From Selenomonadaceae bacterium (GTDB lineage Bacteria > Bacillota > Negativicutes > Selenomonadales > Selenomonadaceae), in the NCBI GenBank assembly GCA_017549815.1, contig JAFYNH010000037.1, positions 25,882 through 89,881 on the forward strand: 64,000 nucleotides of DNA, read 5' to 3'. Below are positions 26,089 through 35,248 of this stretch, piece after piece. The notes under the pieces are model-generated. The model made no database searches and had not been told where the DNA came from. It was given only the letters and a program-made list of their open reading frames with translations. How positions within the stretch are numbered: the stretch's first letter is position 1; every line of letters starts with the position of its first letter. The translations under genes and the position numbers were made by a program.

Positions 26089-27744
26089 TTAAACGTTTAC
26101 GAATCTGAGATAAAGATTGTTCATGCCGAGCGTAAAGGTGCACTTGTAATTAATCAGCCCGCGCAGGTCTTGAATCATTTTCAAAGCTTGAGCGTCCGTG
26201 CCGTAATCAAATAATTTGCCCGTACTTCGCAAAGTGATTTTCATTCCGTCGCTGTCTTTTCGGACGTGAACAGCCGAAAAATCATTCTTGCCGGTGTCGC
26301 TGAAATTTTTGACGAGCGCAAGCCAATCATTAATGAATTTAACAATTTCCGCGTTCAAAATTTTATTATCAAGCTCATTATTCAAGCCTTGCTTACGGTC
26401 TACAACTGCAAACAGCGATTCTTGAAAAAATGACGGCTCCAATAACAGAGGCGATTTTAAATTATTTGATTTGCAGATTGCAAGTCCGCCCGCCGCCAAA
26501 ATAATTAAAGTGATTACTTCGGCGAACAGGAACGACCAAAATATAAGTGACGGCTCGGAAAATGTCAGGAATAACAGAATCAACGCGATTGAGCGCAGGA
26601 ACTCCAAAAGGTTTGAAAAAATTCTGTGATTCAAAGTCGAGTAAGCGATTATGAAGACGGAGTTAATCGCCGCGAAGATTACCGATAAGCTGTAGGCTTG
26701 AAATGCGTCCGTTGCAAATTCCAAAAGCGACGCATCCATATCTGCTTGCGAGGCGAAATAATCTGCGCCGAAAAATATCACGACTGCCGGAAGTGCCGCC
26801 ATAATAAAAGCGCGTTGCAAGGTGACTTTCAAGAACAGGAGCAGGGATTTTAAATTTTTGTCGGCATATTCCATTGTAAAAATCGGTGCAATCGGTTGCC
26901 ACGTAACTTGCGAATGAAGTCTGCAAATTCGGATTGCCGTTTGCATTGCGCCGAAAATCGCCACTCCGCCGACGTCGTAATATTTCAGCAAGATTAAGTT
27001 GAACAGAAAGACGATAAAGAGGCTGTAAAATTTCCCGACTGCGGGCGCACTACCCTCAAGAAATATTTCCGCGACAGACTCCGACGGATTTTGAATCTTG
27101 GCAAATAAATTTTGCTTGAAACTTTTGCGGAGCCACGAACCCGCCATTAAAATTACGAATAACAGCGCACCCGTCATGCCGATTGCCAAAGAATTTATTC
27201 CAAGTCCGAAAATTTTTACGCAGACGACTGTAATAACCGCATCGACCAGCATGATTATAACATAGATTTTTTTGATTCTTGCCTGCAAGCCGACGAGCTT
27301 GACGAATTGCCAAAAGTAAGAGGCGATTACCAGAAAAATCCCGCTTACCGTCATTGGTATTCCGTAATCGCGAGCCAACCCGCGCAGTTCGTTCGGAATA
27401 TCCAACAGATTCAGCACGCTCTCAAAATTTAATATCACTGCGACGAATAAAATTATTCCGACGATTGCCGACAAAGTTAAAGCCAATGCCGAATACGAGC
27501 GGGCAAGTTGAGATTCATTTATGCTGACTAATCTGATACTCTTTGTAAATGCGCCGTAGTTAATCCAAAATCCGAAGGTCTCGAACAGGAAGAACAGCGG
27601 CATTAAAAAAGACACGACTGCCAAGCCTTCTTCGCCGAAAAAATATCCTGCCAAAATTGTATTGCTGACTATAAGCGGTATTTTATCGGGTGGCAACATG
27701 TAATTTTTATAAAGATTGTTCACGTATTTTAACTCGGTCGTCAT
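26089..27744 (-). CDS. MATE/MOP-type transporter with C-terminal soluble extension
   Basis: The 551-residue protein has about 12 hydrophobic segments (IVSNTILAGYFFGEEGLAVV, LIVFLFNLILLKYYD, LFAEVITLIILAAGGLA) arranged as in multidrug and toxin extrusion proteins. Residues about 435-551 form a soluble tail (LDNKILNAEIVKFINDWLAL, DSDGMKITLRSTGKLFDYG, LKMIQDLRGLINYKCTF) absent from ordinary MATE proteins. The tail vaguely resembles RsbW-type ATPase domains, without clear N and G boxes. This would fit the partner-switching genes further along the strand but is not shown. Substrate unknown. Confidence 0.7.
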   Translation of the reverse strand: MTTELKYVNNLYKNYMLPPDKIPLIVSNTILAGYFFGEEGLAVVSFLMPLFFLFETFGFWINYGAFTKSIRLVSINESQLARSYSALALTLSAIVGIILFVAVILNFESVLNLLDIPNELRGLARDYGIPMTVSGIFLVIASYFWQFVKLVGLQARIKKIYVIIMLVDAVITVVCVKIFGLGINSLAIGMTGALLFVILMAGSWLRKSFKQNLFAKIQNPSESVAEIFLEGSAPAVGKFYSLFIVFLFNLILLKYYDVGGVAIFGAMQTAIRICRLHSQVTWQPIAPIFTMEYADKNLKSLLLFLKVTLQRAFIMAALPAVVIFFGADYFASQADMDASLLEFATDAFQAYSLSVIFAAINSVFIIAYSTLNHRIFSNLLEFLRSIALILLFLTFSEPSLIFWSFLFAEVITLIILAAGGLAICKSNNLKSPLLLEPSFFQESLFAVVDRKQGLNNELDNKILNAEIVKFINDWLALVKNFSDTGKNDFSAVHVRKDSDGMKITLRSTGKLFDYGTDAQALKMIQDLRGLINYKCTFTLGMNNLYLRFVNV

Positions 27745-27802
27745 ATATTGACTCCTTAAGATTTATAAAAAGAGCCGCCCTTTTCATTGTGACGGCTGAT
27801 TG

Positions 27803-27871
27803 TTTAGCTTTGAGCTTTAAGCTTTTAGGATTAAGGTTTTTCTGAAAGCTGAAAGCTGACACCTTAAAGCT
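27803..27871. repeat. heptad repeat element, inverted arms
   Basis: Left arm TTTAGCT TTGAGCT TTAAGCT TTTAGGA; right arm AAAGCTG AAAGCTG ACACCTT AAAGCTA. The 7-base units of the two arms are reverse complements, so the region can form a long hairpin. It abuts the stop of the DUF1566 gene. Confidence 0.7.
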
Positions 27872-29591
27872 AAAAATTCCTGACGGGCTTTATACGATAC
27901 ACTCCGGCTAAACGATTGGCATAATAACCGTCATAGGCGAAAATCATATTCACGCCCCAGTTGAACATGCCGTTAAAAGTTTCGCGGGCAATGAAGAAAC
28001 TCTTATTCTCATAAATATGGGGGAACAATTCTCTGTTGAACCATTCCATATTCTCCGCCTCACGAAGTACCAGCGTCGAAAGTTCCTTCATGTCGGGAAT
28101 ACGCCAATCGTTGTAACCAGCAATCTCATTCTCTTTAAGATATTTTTCGTACTCGGCATAAGTCATCGGCGGCAACTCGTCTTGCAACCACATTAATTTT
28201 GTATAATTATCAATGACAACGCCGTCGCTGACCGTGTAACGTGCCATAGATTTATCGGCGAGATTTTGATAACCGCCGCTGATAGCGATACAGCCGCAAT
28301 GTTGATTTTTTTCTATCGGCACAGTGCAACCGTAACCGAAATATACCGCCCAATTTCTTTCTCTGTTCGAGGGTAAATGTTCCTCAACCGTCCAATAAAA
28401 ATCGGCTTTGACATACGGCGCGAAGTTTTCAAACACGGCGGGATTTTTCTTGCTGTAATCGACGATAAAGCGCAATTCGTCGACGGTCGGCAGTCGCCAA
28501 TTATTCGTGCCGCCGTAAAATTTGGCGTTCAAATCGGCTACGTGCTTTTTGGCATCTTCCAAAGTGTAATTCTTTGCCGAAGATTTTTCATAGGCAATGC
28601 CCGTTTTCATATCCCAGATATATTCGTCGATCTCGCCGTAAGAAACTGCGCGGCGGGAAAAATCAATGTCGATAATAGTGCCTTCGGGACTGTAAATTTC
28701 TTTCTGACCGTTCGGCGGCATTTGAAAATCATCTTGGGCACTTGTGCAATTCCTGACGAGCCGATAAGCAAGCGGAATAGATTTTTCGCCGTAATATCCG
28801 TCGTAACCGAAATTAAAGTTGATAACCCAAACATAAGTATCTTGGAACAAATTGGACGTTATGTGTTGCAAAATCGGCGGCTCCAACTTGTCATGCTTGA
28901 AGAAGTCATCAAAATACCAGCTGTTATTCTCGTAGTTCTCATCAAAAATGGAGCTTAACTCGTGCATGGTCGGCAGTCGCCAATCACGATAACCCGCCAA
29001 TTCGTAGTTCGGCAACATCTTCAAGACTTGGCTGTAACTCATGCGCTCGTTTTGTTCTTTCTGCCACATCAGATTGAGATATTTATCGGTGATTGTGCCG
29101 TCGCCGTTATCGACAAAACGATCTTTCGCCGCAGGTACAGCCTTACCGCGAACAGCAATGCCGCAACTCGGCAGAGTTTTATTTTTGGCAGTCGTCGCGC
29201 CGATATTCAAATTGATTACCCAGCCGCAATCGGGACGTTGAGCATAAGTATTTCCGCACCAATAATCATCGGGCGTCAACGTCATGAAATATTTCGTGTA
29301 GTAAGCGGGATTGATGCCGCGATAAGTTATCAGACTGCGCAATTCGTCTTTTGAAGGAACGCGCCAATCGTCAAAGCCGCCGTATTTCATTTCGTTGAGC
29401 TGAGCAATATAATCGCCCGTGAATTCTTCCCACGTCATGAGTCGCTGATTATAACGGCTGTCGTTTTGATTGAAAGATTTTGCTTCCCAATATAAGCCCG
29501 TTTGAATGTCATTGACAACGGCGATAGCATCATCTTGACACTTGCCGACGAGCAAAGGTTTTCCGTCCTTGTCAAGGAATTTATAACGCAT
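27870..29591 (-). CDS. protein with four DUF1566 repeats
   Basis: The 573-residue protein consists of four copies of a roughly 130-residue DUF1566 (Lcl C-terminal-like) unit. Each has W.E.....N....GGF.DWR.P...EL....Y. For example: YGGFDDWRVPSKDELRSLI, LAGYRDWRLPTMHELSSIF, YGGTNNWRLPTVDELRFIV and IAGYNDWRIPDMKELSTLV. Each is followed by a WV(I)N(L/F)NFGY-type strand. In other bacteria this fold occurs in surface or phage tail-like lectin proteins. No signal peptide is visible here, so the location is uncertain. Start has GGGAGGATAATT before ATG. It is the last gene of the long run from about 39 kb. Confidence 0.75.
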   Translation of the reverse strand: MRYKFLDKDGKPLLVGKCQDDAIAVVNDIQTGLYWEAKSFNQNDSRYNQRLMTWEEFTGDYIAQLNEMKYGGFDDWRVPSKDELRSLITYRGINPAYYTKYFMTLTPDDYWCGNTYAQRPDCGWVINLNIGATTAKNKTLPSCGIAVRGKAVPAAKDRFVDNGDGTITDKYLNLMWQKEQNERMSYSQVLKMLPNYELAGYRDWRLPTMHELSSIFDENYENNSWYFDDFFKHDKLEPPILQHITSNLFQDTYVWVINFNFGYDGYYGEKSIPLAYRLVRNCTSAQDDFQMPPNGQKEIYSPEGTIIDIDFSRRAVSYGEIDEYIWDMKTGIAYEKSSAKNYTLEDAKKHVADLNAKFYGGTNNWRLPTVDELRFIVDYSKKNPAVFENFAPYVKADFYWTVEEHLPSNRERNWAVYFGYGCTVPIEKNQHCGCIAISGGYQNLADKSMARYTVSDGVVIDNYTKLMWLQDELPPMTYAEYEKYLKENEIAGYNDWRIPDMKELSTLVLREAENMEWFNRELFPHIYENKSFFIARETFNGMFNWGVNMIFAYDGYYANRLAGVYRIKPVRNF

Positions 29592-29611
29592 AATTATCCT
29601 CCCATAACGTT

Positions 29612-29947
29612 TTACGCGGGGTTTCCGTCGGGCAAAACTGTTCTGAGCGGGTGGAAAATATCAATCGCCTCAGTGTCGCCGACCGCAACGAAAGAATGCG
29701 GAACGTTGGCAGGAATGATATAGGCGTCGCCCGCGCCGATTTGATATTCCTTGCCGTCCTCGATGATTATGAAACCGCCGCTGATGCAGTAGCCGAATTG
29801 CTCGCTGTCGTGCGTGTGCATTTCAACTTTACTGCCGTCCGCCATGTTCCAATGGTAAACCATCATTTCTTTGCCCTTCGCGAGATACTGAAAGACGACG
29901 CCGGGATTAATTTCCTTCTTCTCAAGCTTGTCGTGATAAATCATCAT
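29612..29947 (-). CDS. small cupin-domain protein
   Basis: About 111 residues forming one cupin barrel. Motif 1 is EMHTHDSEQFGYCISGG, with His-x-His, Glu and Gly at metal-binding positions; motif 2 is GAGDAYIIPANVPHSFVAV with the final His. Such proteins bind a metal and act as small isomerases, dioxygenases or sugar or ligand sensors. I use the ATG at 29947 with AGGAG upstream rather than the earlier in-frame GTG. Its neighbours are a tautomerase-like protein and the DUF1566 protein. Substrate unknown. Confidence 0.75.
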   Translation of the reverse strand: MMIYHDKLEKKEINPGVVFQYLAKGKEMMVYHWNMADGSKVEMHTHDSEQFGYCISGGFIIIEDGKEYQIGAGDAYIIPANVPHSFVAVGDTEAIDIFHPLRTVLPDGNPA

Positions 29948-29980
29948 AAAAATCACTCTCCTAATCTGCGTAATGAACGG

Positions 29981-30247
29981 CTATTCGCCGGCTTTTTCAA
30001 TCTTCGCGACGATTTCGGGATTTTTGCTCCACTCGTCTTCAGTGAATTTACTCCATGCCTTGCTCGGCTTGTCGCTGAAACGAATCCCCGCCGTTCCGAC
30101 GTTGTTAAGTTCATGCCCGTCGAAGAAAATATAAACTCTGTCCTTCGGGACGTTGGTAATTTCGGAGAAAATCTCGACGTATTTCTTTGCCAAAACTTTT
30201 TTCTGAACTTCTGCCAATTCGATTGATTTAACTGTAATCGCCGGCAT
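29981..30247 (-). CDS. tautomerase-family protein (4-oxalocrotonate tautomerase/MIF-like)
   Basis: This 88-residue protein begins MPAITVKSIELAEVQKKVLA. After Met removal Pro1 would be the catalytic base of the tautomerase superfamily. The following helix and FSEITNVPKDRVYIFFDG match the small beta-alpha-beta subunits that assemble into hexamers or trimers. Later residues (GTAGIRFSDKPSKAW) are less typical. It has AGGAGAGGTGATATT before ATG and follows the debranching gene by four bases. Substrate unknown. Confidence 0.65.
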   Translation of the reverse strand: MPAITVKSIELAEVQKKVLAKKYVEIFSEITNVPKDRVYIFFDGHELNNVGTAGIRFSDKPSKAWSKFTEDEWSKNPEIVAKIEKAGE

Positions 30248-30251
30248 AATA

Positions 30252-32339
30252 TCACCTCTCCTTTGCTGTACAAACCATTACCGACCGTGCGCCGATTATA
30301 AACTGCGCGGAAGAATCCAATTCAACCGCCTCATCATAAACGGCATTGTCGCCAAGTGCGGTATTAACCTCAACTTGCCAAATCATATTAAGCGGCAACG
30401 CGGGCAACCAAACCGCATGACTTTCCCAGTGAGCATTTACTCCGATATAAATAAAATCATCTTTGTTATCTTTGGTTTTGCCTGCGAACATAATGCCGAC
30501 AACCCGATTTTCCGAAGACGAATCGAAATGCCAAGCGTCCGTCCCATGAACACTAACCGGCGGATAGCCGGGCGGCGTCCCGTTCGATTGTCTCGTAAGT
30601 ACGGGGTGCGCCTTGCGGAAGGCTATCATTTTCTTAAAGAAATTAAACAAGTCTCTGTTCTTGTCCAAATCGTTCCAGTCAAGCCAACTGATTTTGTTGT
30701 CTTGGCAGTAAGGATTATTGTTGCCGTATTGAGTATTGCCGAATTCGTCGCCCGCCAAAATCATCGGAATTCCCAAGCTCGTTAAAAGAATTGCCGCCGC
30801 GTTCTTAATCATTTTATGACGTTCAAAACGGACACCTTCGGGCAAATCGTAATCGCCTTCCCAGCCGCAATTCCAACTGTGATTGTCGTTGCCGCCGTCG
30901 GAGCCGCCCCAGCCGTTAGCCTCGTTATGCTTGTCGTTGTAAGCGTAAAGGTCATACAGTGTAAAACCGTCATGACAAGTAATGAAATTTACGGAGGCAG
31001 TATCGCCGCGCCAAAAACGATTGTAAATATCTTCCGAGCCTGTAACTCTCGCGGCAAATGCGGCGGCAAGTCCCGCCTCGCCTTTAAGAAAACGTCGAAC
31101 ATCATCGCGGTATTTGCCATTCCATTCAGCCCAACGACCGTAAGCGGGAAAACTGCCTACCAGATAAAGTCCGCCCGCGTCCCATGCCTCAGCGATTAAG
31201 CAAGCGTCTTTAAGAATCGGATCTGCCGCGAGTGATTCCAAAAGCGGAGGATTAGCCATAGGCGAGCCGTCCTGATTGCGTCCCAAAATCGCGGCAAGGT
31301 CGAATCGGAAGCCGTCAACGTGATAAGTCCCGACCCAATAGCGCAGGCAGTCGAGAATCAAATTGCGGACAATCGGATTGTTACAGTTAAGAGTGTTGCC
31401 GCAACCGCTGAAATTGTAATACCAGCCGTCGGGCGTCAAGATATAATACAAATTGTTGTCAAGCCCTTTGAACGAAATATAAGGACCATTCTCGTTGCCT
31501 TCGGCGGTGTGATTAAATACCACGTCGAGAATAACTTTTATGCCGTTTTGATGAAGTTCCTTAATCAGATTTTTCAGCTCGTCAACCTGCATGGAGTATT
31601 GACCGCTTGCGGCATAACCTGCTTTCGGCGCGAAAAATCCGACCGTCGAATATCCCCAGTAATTCATCAACTTGCCGCCGTTGCCGTCATCTCTCGCGCC
31701 CTCAAATTCGTCAAACTCAAATATAGGCAAAAGCTCAATAGCATTAATCCCCAACTCTTTAAGGTAGGGAATTTTCTCGCAAAGTCCGGCATAAGTGCCC
31801 TTAAATTTCACGTCCGACGATTCATCTTTGGTAAAGCCGCGAACATGCGCTTCGTAAATTATCAGCTCGTTATGTGGAGTTTTAAGCGGCATATCGCCTT
31901 CCCAGTCAAAGTCATCAAGCGCAACTTTCGACCTGTACTGAAATTTATCATTCCAATCGGGTTCCTCGCCCCAAACGTCTCTGCCGCTGACAATTTTGGC
32001 ATAAGGATCAAGCAAGCATTTATTCTTGTCGAAAGCCAGCCCGCGATGAAAATCATAATCGCCGTCGACGCGGAAGCCGTATTCGAGATTTTCGTAATCC
32101 AAATCGAAAACTATCATAGAAAAAACGCTGCCGATTCGATAACTTTCGGGGTAGGGAATTACCGCGAACGGCTCCTTTTCATGCGAATTGTAAAGTACCA
32201 GCTCGCAAGATTTGGCTCCCGACGAATAAACCGAAAAATTTACGCCGCCCGGCACAATCTGCGCACCGTTAGTCAGGAACAAGCCGGGACGAACTTTAAA
32301 ACCGCTAATTGTATCGGTCGGGTGTAAGTCAATTCTCAT
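30252..32339 (-). CDS. glgX: glycogen debranching enzyme / isoamylase (GH13)
   Basis: About 695 residues. An N-terminal CBM48 domain (GAQIVPGGVNFSVYSSGAKS) is followed by a GH13 barrel with YWGYSTVGFFAPKAGYA, VVFNHTAEG, VDGFRFDLAAILGR (nucleophile Asp), LIAEAWDAGGLY (acid/base Glu) and FITCHDGFTLYDLYAYNDKH. This set is characteristic of GlgX/isoamylase, which cleaves alpha-1,6 branches of phosphorylase-trimmed glycogen in the cytoplasm. I use the ATG at 32339 (MRIDLHPTDTISGFKVRPG) with AGGTGATAACA before it. It lies 9 bases after a STAS regulator gene, so storage-glucan breakdown may be tied to that signalling system. Confidence 0.9.
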   Translation of the reverse strand: MRIDLHPTDTISGFKVRPGLFLTNGAQIVPGGVNFSVYSSGAKSCELVLYNSHEKEPFAVIPYPESYRIGSVFSMIVFDLDYENLEYGFRVDGDYDFHRGLAFDKNKCLLDPYAKIVSGRDVWGEEPDWNDKFQYRSKVALDDFDWEGDMPLKTPHNELIIYEAHVRGFTKDESSDVKFKGTYAGLCEKIPYLKELGINAIELLPIFEFDEFEGARDDGNGGKLMNYWGYSTVGFFAPKAGYAASGQYSMQVDELKNLIKELHQNGIKVILDVVFNHTAEGNENGPYISFKGLDNNLYYILTPDGWYYNFSGCGNTLNCNNPIVRNLILDCLRYWVGTYHVDGFRFDLAAILGRNQDGSPMANPPLLESLAADPILKDACLIAEAWDAGGLYLVGSFPAYGRWAEWNGKYRDDVRRFLKGEAGLAAAFAARVTGSEDIYNRFWRGDTASVNFITCHDGFTLYDLYAYNDKHNEANGWGGSDGGNDNHSWNCGWEGDYDLPEGVRFERHKMIKNAAAILLTSLGIPMILAGDEFGNTQYGNNNPYCQDNKISWLDWNDLDKNRDLFNFFKKMIAFRKAHPVLTRQSNGTPPGYPPVSVHGTDAWHFDSSSENRVVGIMFAGKTKDNKDDFIYIGVNAHWESHAVWLPALPLNMIWQVEVNTALGDNAVYDEAVELDSSAQFIIGARSVMVCTAKER

Positions 32340-32348
32340 TGTTATCAC

Positions 32349-32678
32349 CTAACTCAATTCTGCTATCGCGTCGTCAACAGTTTTTACGCACCGGAGCATT
32401 TTAATAAAGCCTGTCATCTGCAATACGTCGACGACCTCATCAATCGCGGCGGCATAGATGATTTTTATTTTGCGAGCCTTCGCGGTTTTGGCAATCATCA
32501 ACAGCGCACGCAATCCCGAACTCGAAACATAACTGACTTTTTCCAACGAAATGATTGTAGGCTTGCCGTCCAAAAGTTTGATAACTTCTTCGCGTGTTGC
32601 GTCCGAGCTTGAAACGTCAAGTTGCCCGTCCATAGCAATAATTTTGATATTGTCGTCGCGTTCAACCGTTACAGTCAT
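32349..32678 (-). CDS. STAS-domain anti-anti-sigma factor-like protein
   Basis: This 109-residue protein is a single STAS domain like SpoIIAA/RsbV: VERDDNIKIIAMDGQLDVSS at the start, then EKVSYVSSSGLRALLMIAKT. The Ser in SSSGLR is where the partner kinase phosphorylates family members, and LQMTGFIKMLRCVKTVDDA ends the domain. In partner switching the unphosphorylated form binds the RsbW-type kinase and frees its target. A kinase and a phosphatase are encoded upstream (36.7 and 39.3 kb). The gene sits between the ThDP enzyme and the debranching enzyme with gaps of about 10 bases. Confidence 0.85.
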   Translation of the reverse strand: MTVTVERDDNIKIIAMDGQLDVSSSDATREEVIKLLDGKPTIISLEKVSYVSSSGLRALLMIAKTAKARKIKIIYAAAIDEVVDVLQMTGFIKMLRCVKTVDDAIAELS

Positions 32679-32687
32679 TTTTCGCCC

Positions 32688-34346
32688 TCAATTCTTAGAC
32701 ATACTCATCGGCGGATAAATATCGCCGTCAATTACCGCGTCGATTATGCAAGGTTGATTCAAATTCAATGCCTCAGTAAATGCCGCCGCCAATTCCGCGC
32801 CGTTTTTAACTTGCCAACCTTTGGCTCCGCAAGCTTCGGCATATTTGACATAATCGGGATTTTTAATGCCCATAAAAGCATGTTCGCCAAAATTCGTGAG
32901 GAGGAATTTCTTAATGACGTTGAACTCGCTGTTGTTGAAAATCACGTAGATAACGGGAATGTGATTCTTAACGCAAGTAAGGAGTTCAAAGCCCGCCATA
33001 AGATAATCGCCGTCGCCGCAAGCACAAATGACGGGACGATTCGGATTGGCACACTTTACGCCGATTGAGCCGTTGACGTGGCTCGCCATAGGTCCGAAAC
33101 TGCCGGGATTTTGATACCACTGATTTTTATTGAGATTGAGATACGCGCTGAGCCAAAGCATATGCGCACCCGCGTCGCCCATGATGATTGCGTTTTCGGG
33201 CAAGTGTTTTGAAATTAACTTTGTAAGATACGCGGGGTGAAGTTTACCGTTACTGAATTCCGGAATTTGCTCGTCATGATGTTTATTGCGGACAGCCAAG
33301 CCGTCGCCGAGCGATTGAACGTTATTAGCTTCAAGATAACTGACGAGACTTTCAAGCGCGGGTTTTGCGTCGCTGACAAGGCGATAATCGGCAGGATAAA
33401 CTTTATCGATTTCGTGACGGTCAATGTTGATATGGAAAAGTTTCTTGCCGTCCATAAGGCTCGGCTTAAATGTGAAAGTCGCATTTTCCGCAAAGGAATT
33501 GCCGACAGCAATAATCATCTTTGATTCGTGGAAATAGTCATTGGCTCCGAAGTCGCCGCTCGTACCGACTATGCCGAGTGAAAACGGATTATCTTCAGAA
33601 ATGTAGCCCTTCGCGTCCATTGTACTGCTGAACGGGATTTTCCAAGTGTTAATCAGCTTTTCGAGAATTTCTTTGGCGTCGGAGCGAATGCAACCGTAAC
33701 CGACCATGAGTAACGGCTTATTCTCCGCCTTAAAGTTTTCGACAAAGCCCGCGCAGAAATTTTCGGTCTGAGATTTGCCCGCAAAAATTTTCGGGCTTGA
33801 AATGTCAATCGAACGATAGTAGGGAACTTCGGCAAAGCTTATGTCTTTCGGAATATGCAGATGAACAGGACCGGGACGACCTTCAAAAGCGGTATAGATA
33901 AGCTCTTCAAGGACGGGAATAGTATCTTTCGCGTCTTCGAGTACGATTGATTTTTTGGTCGTCGCGGCGAACATTGCTTGAGAGTCGGGAGTCCTTGAAA
34001 TTCCGCTGGTCTCGTTGAGTGCGCCTTTGCCGCGTGTCCAACGTGAGGGATAGCCGCTTATTGCTAGCATCGGAATTGAATCTGAATAAGCAACTGCCAA
34101 GCCGCTGAAAAGATTAAAAGCACCGGGACCGCCCGTTCCGAAGCATACGCCCAATTTTTTGCTGAACATGCCGTAGCCCGCCGCCATAAACGACGCGGCT
34201 TGCTCGTTCTGAATGATGACGGTTTTAATTTTGTCGGTTTTATTGAGTGCCAAAAGCATTGAGCCGTTGACTTGTCCGGAGCCGCCGAATACATGATCAA
34301 CGCCGATTTCTTCAAGCACTTTAACAATAGTCTGGTAAACGTCCAT
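32688..34346 (-). CDS. thiamine diphosphate-dependent enzyme, acetolactate synthase-like
   Basis: The 552-residue protein has the three domains of the ThDP decarboxylase/synthase superfamily. The PYR domain has IIQNEQAASFMAAGYG with the activating Glu and FGTGGPGAFNLFSGLAVAYS. The central domain has LLMVGYGCIRSDAKEILEKL. The PP domain has CGDGDYLMAGFELLTCVKN followed by FNNSEFN, the GDG...NN motif that holds Mg-ThDP. No FAD or quinone signature is clear. It could be an alpha-keto acid decarboxylase, an acetolactate synthase-like or a sulfopyruvate-type enzyme; the reaction cannot be fixed from sequence. It lies in the run of metabolic and partner-switching genes. Confidence 0.75.
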   Translation of the reverse strand: MDVYQTIVKVLEEIGVDHVFGGSGQVNGSMLLALNKTDKIKTVIIQNEQAASFMAAGYGMFSKKLGVCFGTGGPGAFNLFSGLAVAYSDSIPMLAISGYPSRWTRGKGALNETSGISRTPDSQAMFAATTKKSIVLEDAKDTIPVLEELIYTAFEGRPGPVHLHIPKDISFAEVPYYRSIDISSPKIFAGKSQTENFCAGFVENFKAENKPLLMVGYGCIRSDAKEILEKLINTWKIPFSSTMDAKGYISEDNPFSLGIVGTSGDFGANDYFHESKMIIAVGNSFAENATFTFKPSLMDGKKLFHINIDRHEIDKVYPADYRLVSDAKPALESLVSYLEANNVQSLGDGLAVRNKHHDEQIPEFSNGKLHPAYLTKLISKHLPENAIIMGDAGAHMLWLSAYLNLNKNQWYQNPGSFGPMASHVNGSIGVKCANPNRPVICACGDGDYLMAGFELLTCVKNHIPVIYVIFNNSEFNVIKKFLLTNFGEHAFMGIKNPDYVKYAEACGAKGWQVKNGAELAAAFTEALNLNQPCIIDAVIDGDIYPPMSMSKN

Positions 34347-34370
34347 TTATGTTATTCACCTCTGAAAGGC

Positions 34371-34442
34371 AATGCGTAATTAGAAATGCGCAATGCGCAA
34401 TGATTTTGGTTTCAATTACGCATTACGCATTAAGCATTACAA
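34371..34442. repeat. heptad repeat element, inverted arms
   Basis: Left arm AATGCGT AATTAGA AATGCGC AATGCGC AATGATT; right arm AATTACG CATTACG CATTAAG CATTACA. It separates the ThDP gene from the upstream DJ-1/PfpI gene within an otherwise tight operon-like run. Confidence 0.75.
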
Positions 34443-34450
34443 ATTGCAGT

Positions 34451-35224
34451 TTAAAGTCCTTTGTCTTTGATAGCCTTAACAAGCAATTCGCCAAAAGCAA
34501 TGGAACTTTCAACCGAAGTGCCGGTAACGAACGGATGATCGTAATAGACTTGCGGGCTTTCACGATTAGCGTTGACGCGAGAAATGCAAGCACCGTTGGA
34601 ACCGACAGCACCGCGAACCAAATCTTCAAGCGGAATCAGGAAACCGGGTGTTACGACATCGGTACCCGCGTTATCTTCGGTCGGGTGATAAAGTTTATAA
34701 TCCATAGCCATACCGGGACCGTAGAAATCCCAAGCGCGAGGGTGAGCCGTAATTCTCTTTCCGTAGATAACGGATTTATAATCGTTTTCGGGGTCGCGGC
34801 AGAAAACCAATGCACCGACCGAATAGCACAATGCGCCGACAATCTTATCCGCTTTAATCGCGTCAAGAATGAGTTTATGGAGTTCCCAGCAGTTACACAT
34901 ATCGAGCGTTACGCCGGGACCGCCTGCCATAGAAATAGCGTCGTAGTCAGCCATATTGCATTCGGAGAATTTTTTGGGATTAGCCCATTCGTCGCCCGCG
35001 AGGAGTTCTTTGCAACGGTCGCAAACTTCCGGCGGATTGACGTAAACTTTCTGAATCGGATCATAAAATTGCGGATCAATGCTGATTGCGAACGGGAGCG
35101 GCTTTTTACCTTGCGGAGTCGCCAACGTTACTTCAAATCCTGCTTTTTTGCAAGCGTCCCATTGAGCTTGAAGTTCTTCTGCCCAAGTGCCGTAATTGGT
35201 TGCACAAATTAATACTCTTGCCAT
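34451..35224 (-). CDS. DJ-1/PfpI-superfamily protein, single domain
   Basis: The 257-residue protein starts MARVLICATNYGTWAEELQA and has AQWDACKKAGFEVTLATPQG, then ADYDAISMAGGPGVTLDM and VGALCYSVGALVFCRDPEND. The Cys in ALCYSVG is at the nucleophile elbow of the DJ-1/PfpI fold. HPRAWDFYGPGMAMDYKLY and YYDHPFVTGTSVESSIAFG complete it. Relatives include Hsp31-type glyoxalases/deglycases and type 1 glutamine amidotransferase-like proteins. It is closely similar along its length to the second half of the next gene upstream, a recent tandem duplicate. Start has GGAGGAAAAATTTTT before ATG. Confidence 0.8.
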   Translation of the reverse strand: MARVLICATNYGTWAEELQAQWDACKKAGFEVTLATPQGKKPLPFAISIDPQFYDPIQKVYVNPPEVCDRCKELLAGDEWANPKKFSECNMADYDAISMAGGPGVTLDMCNCWELHKLILDAIKADKIVGALCYSVGALVFCRDPENDYKSVIYGKRITAHPRAWDFYGPGMAMDYKLYHPTEDNAGTDVVTPGFLIPLEDLVRGAVGSNGACISRVNANRESPQVYYDHPFVTGTSVESSIAFGELLVKAIKDKGL

Positions 35225-35248
35225 AAAAATTTTTCCTCCAACAATTAA

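Noticed and set aside
31320..32327. Long plus-strand open frame (335 codons) opposite the debranching enzyme gene
   Set aside because: It mirrors the codon pattern of the real gene on the other strand, has no ribosome binding site and no recognisable motif. The same applies to other long antisense frames, such as those at 1058-1573, 3768-4418 and 34349-35212.
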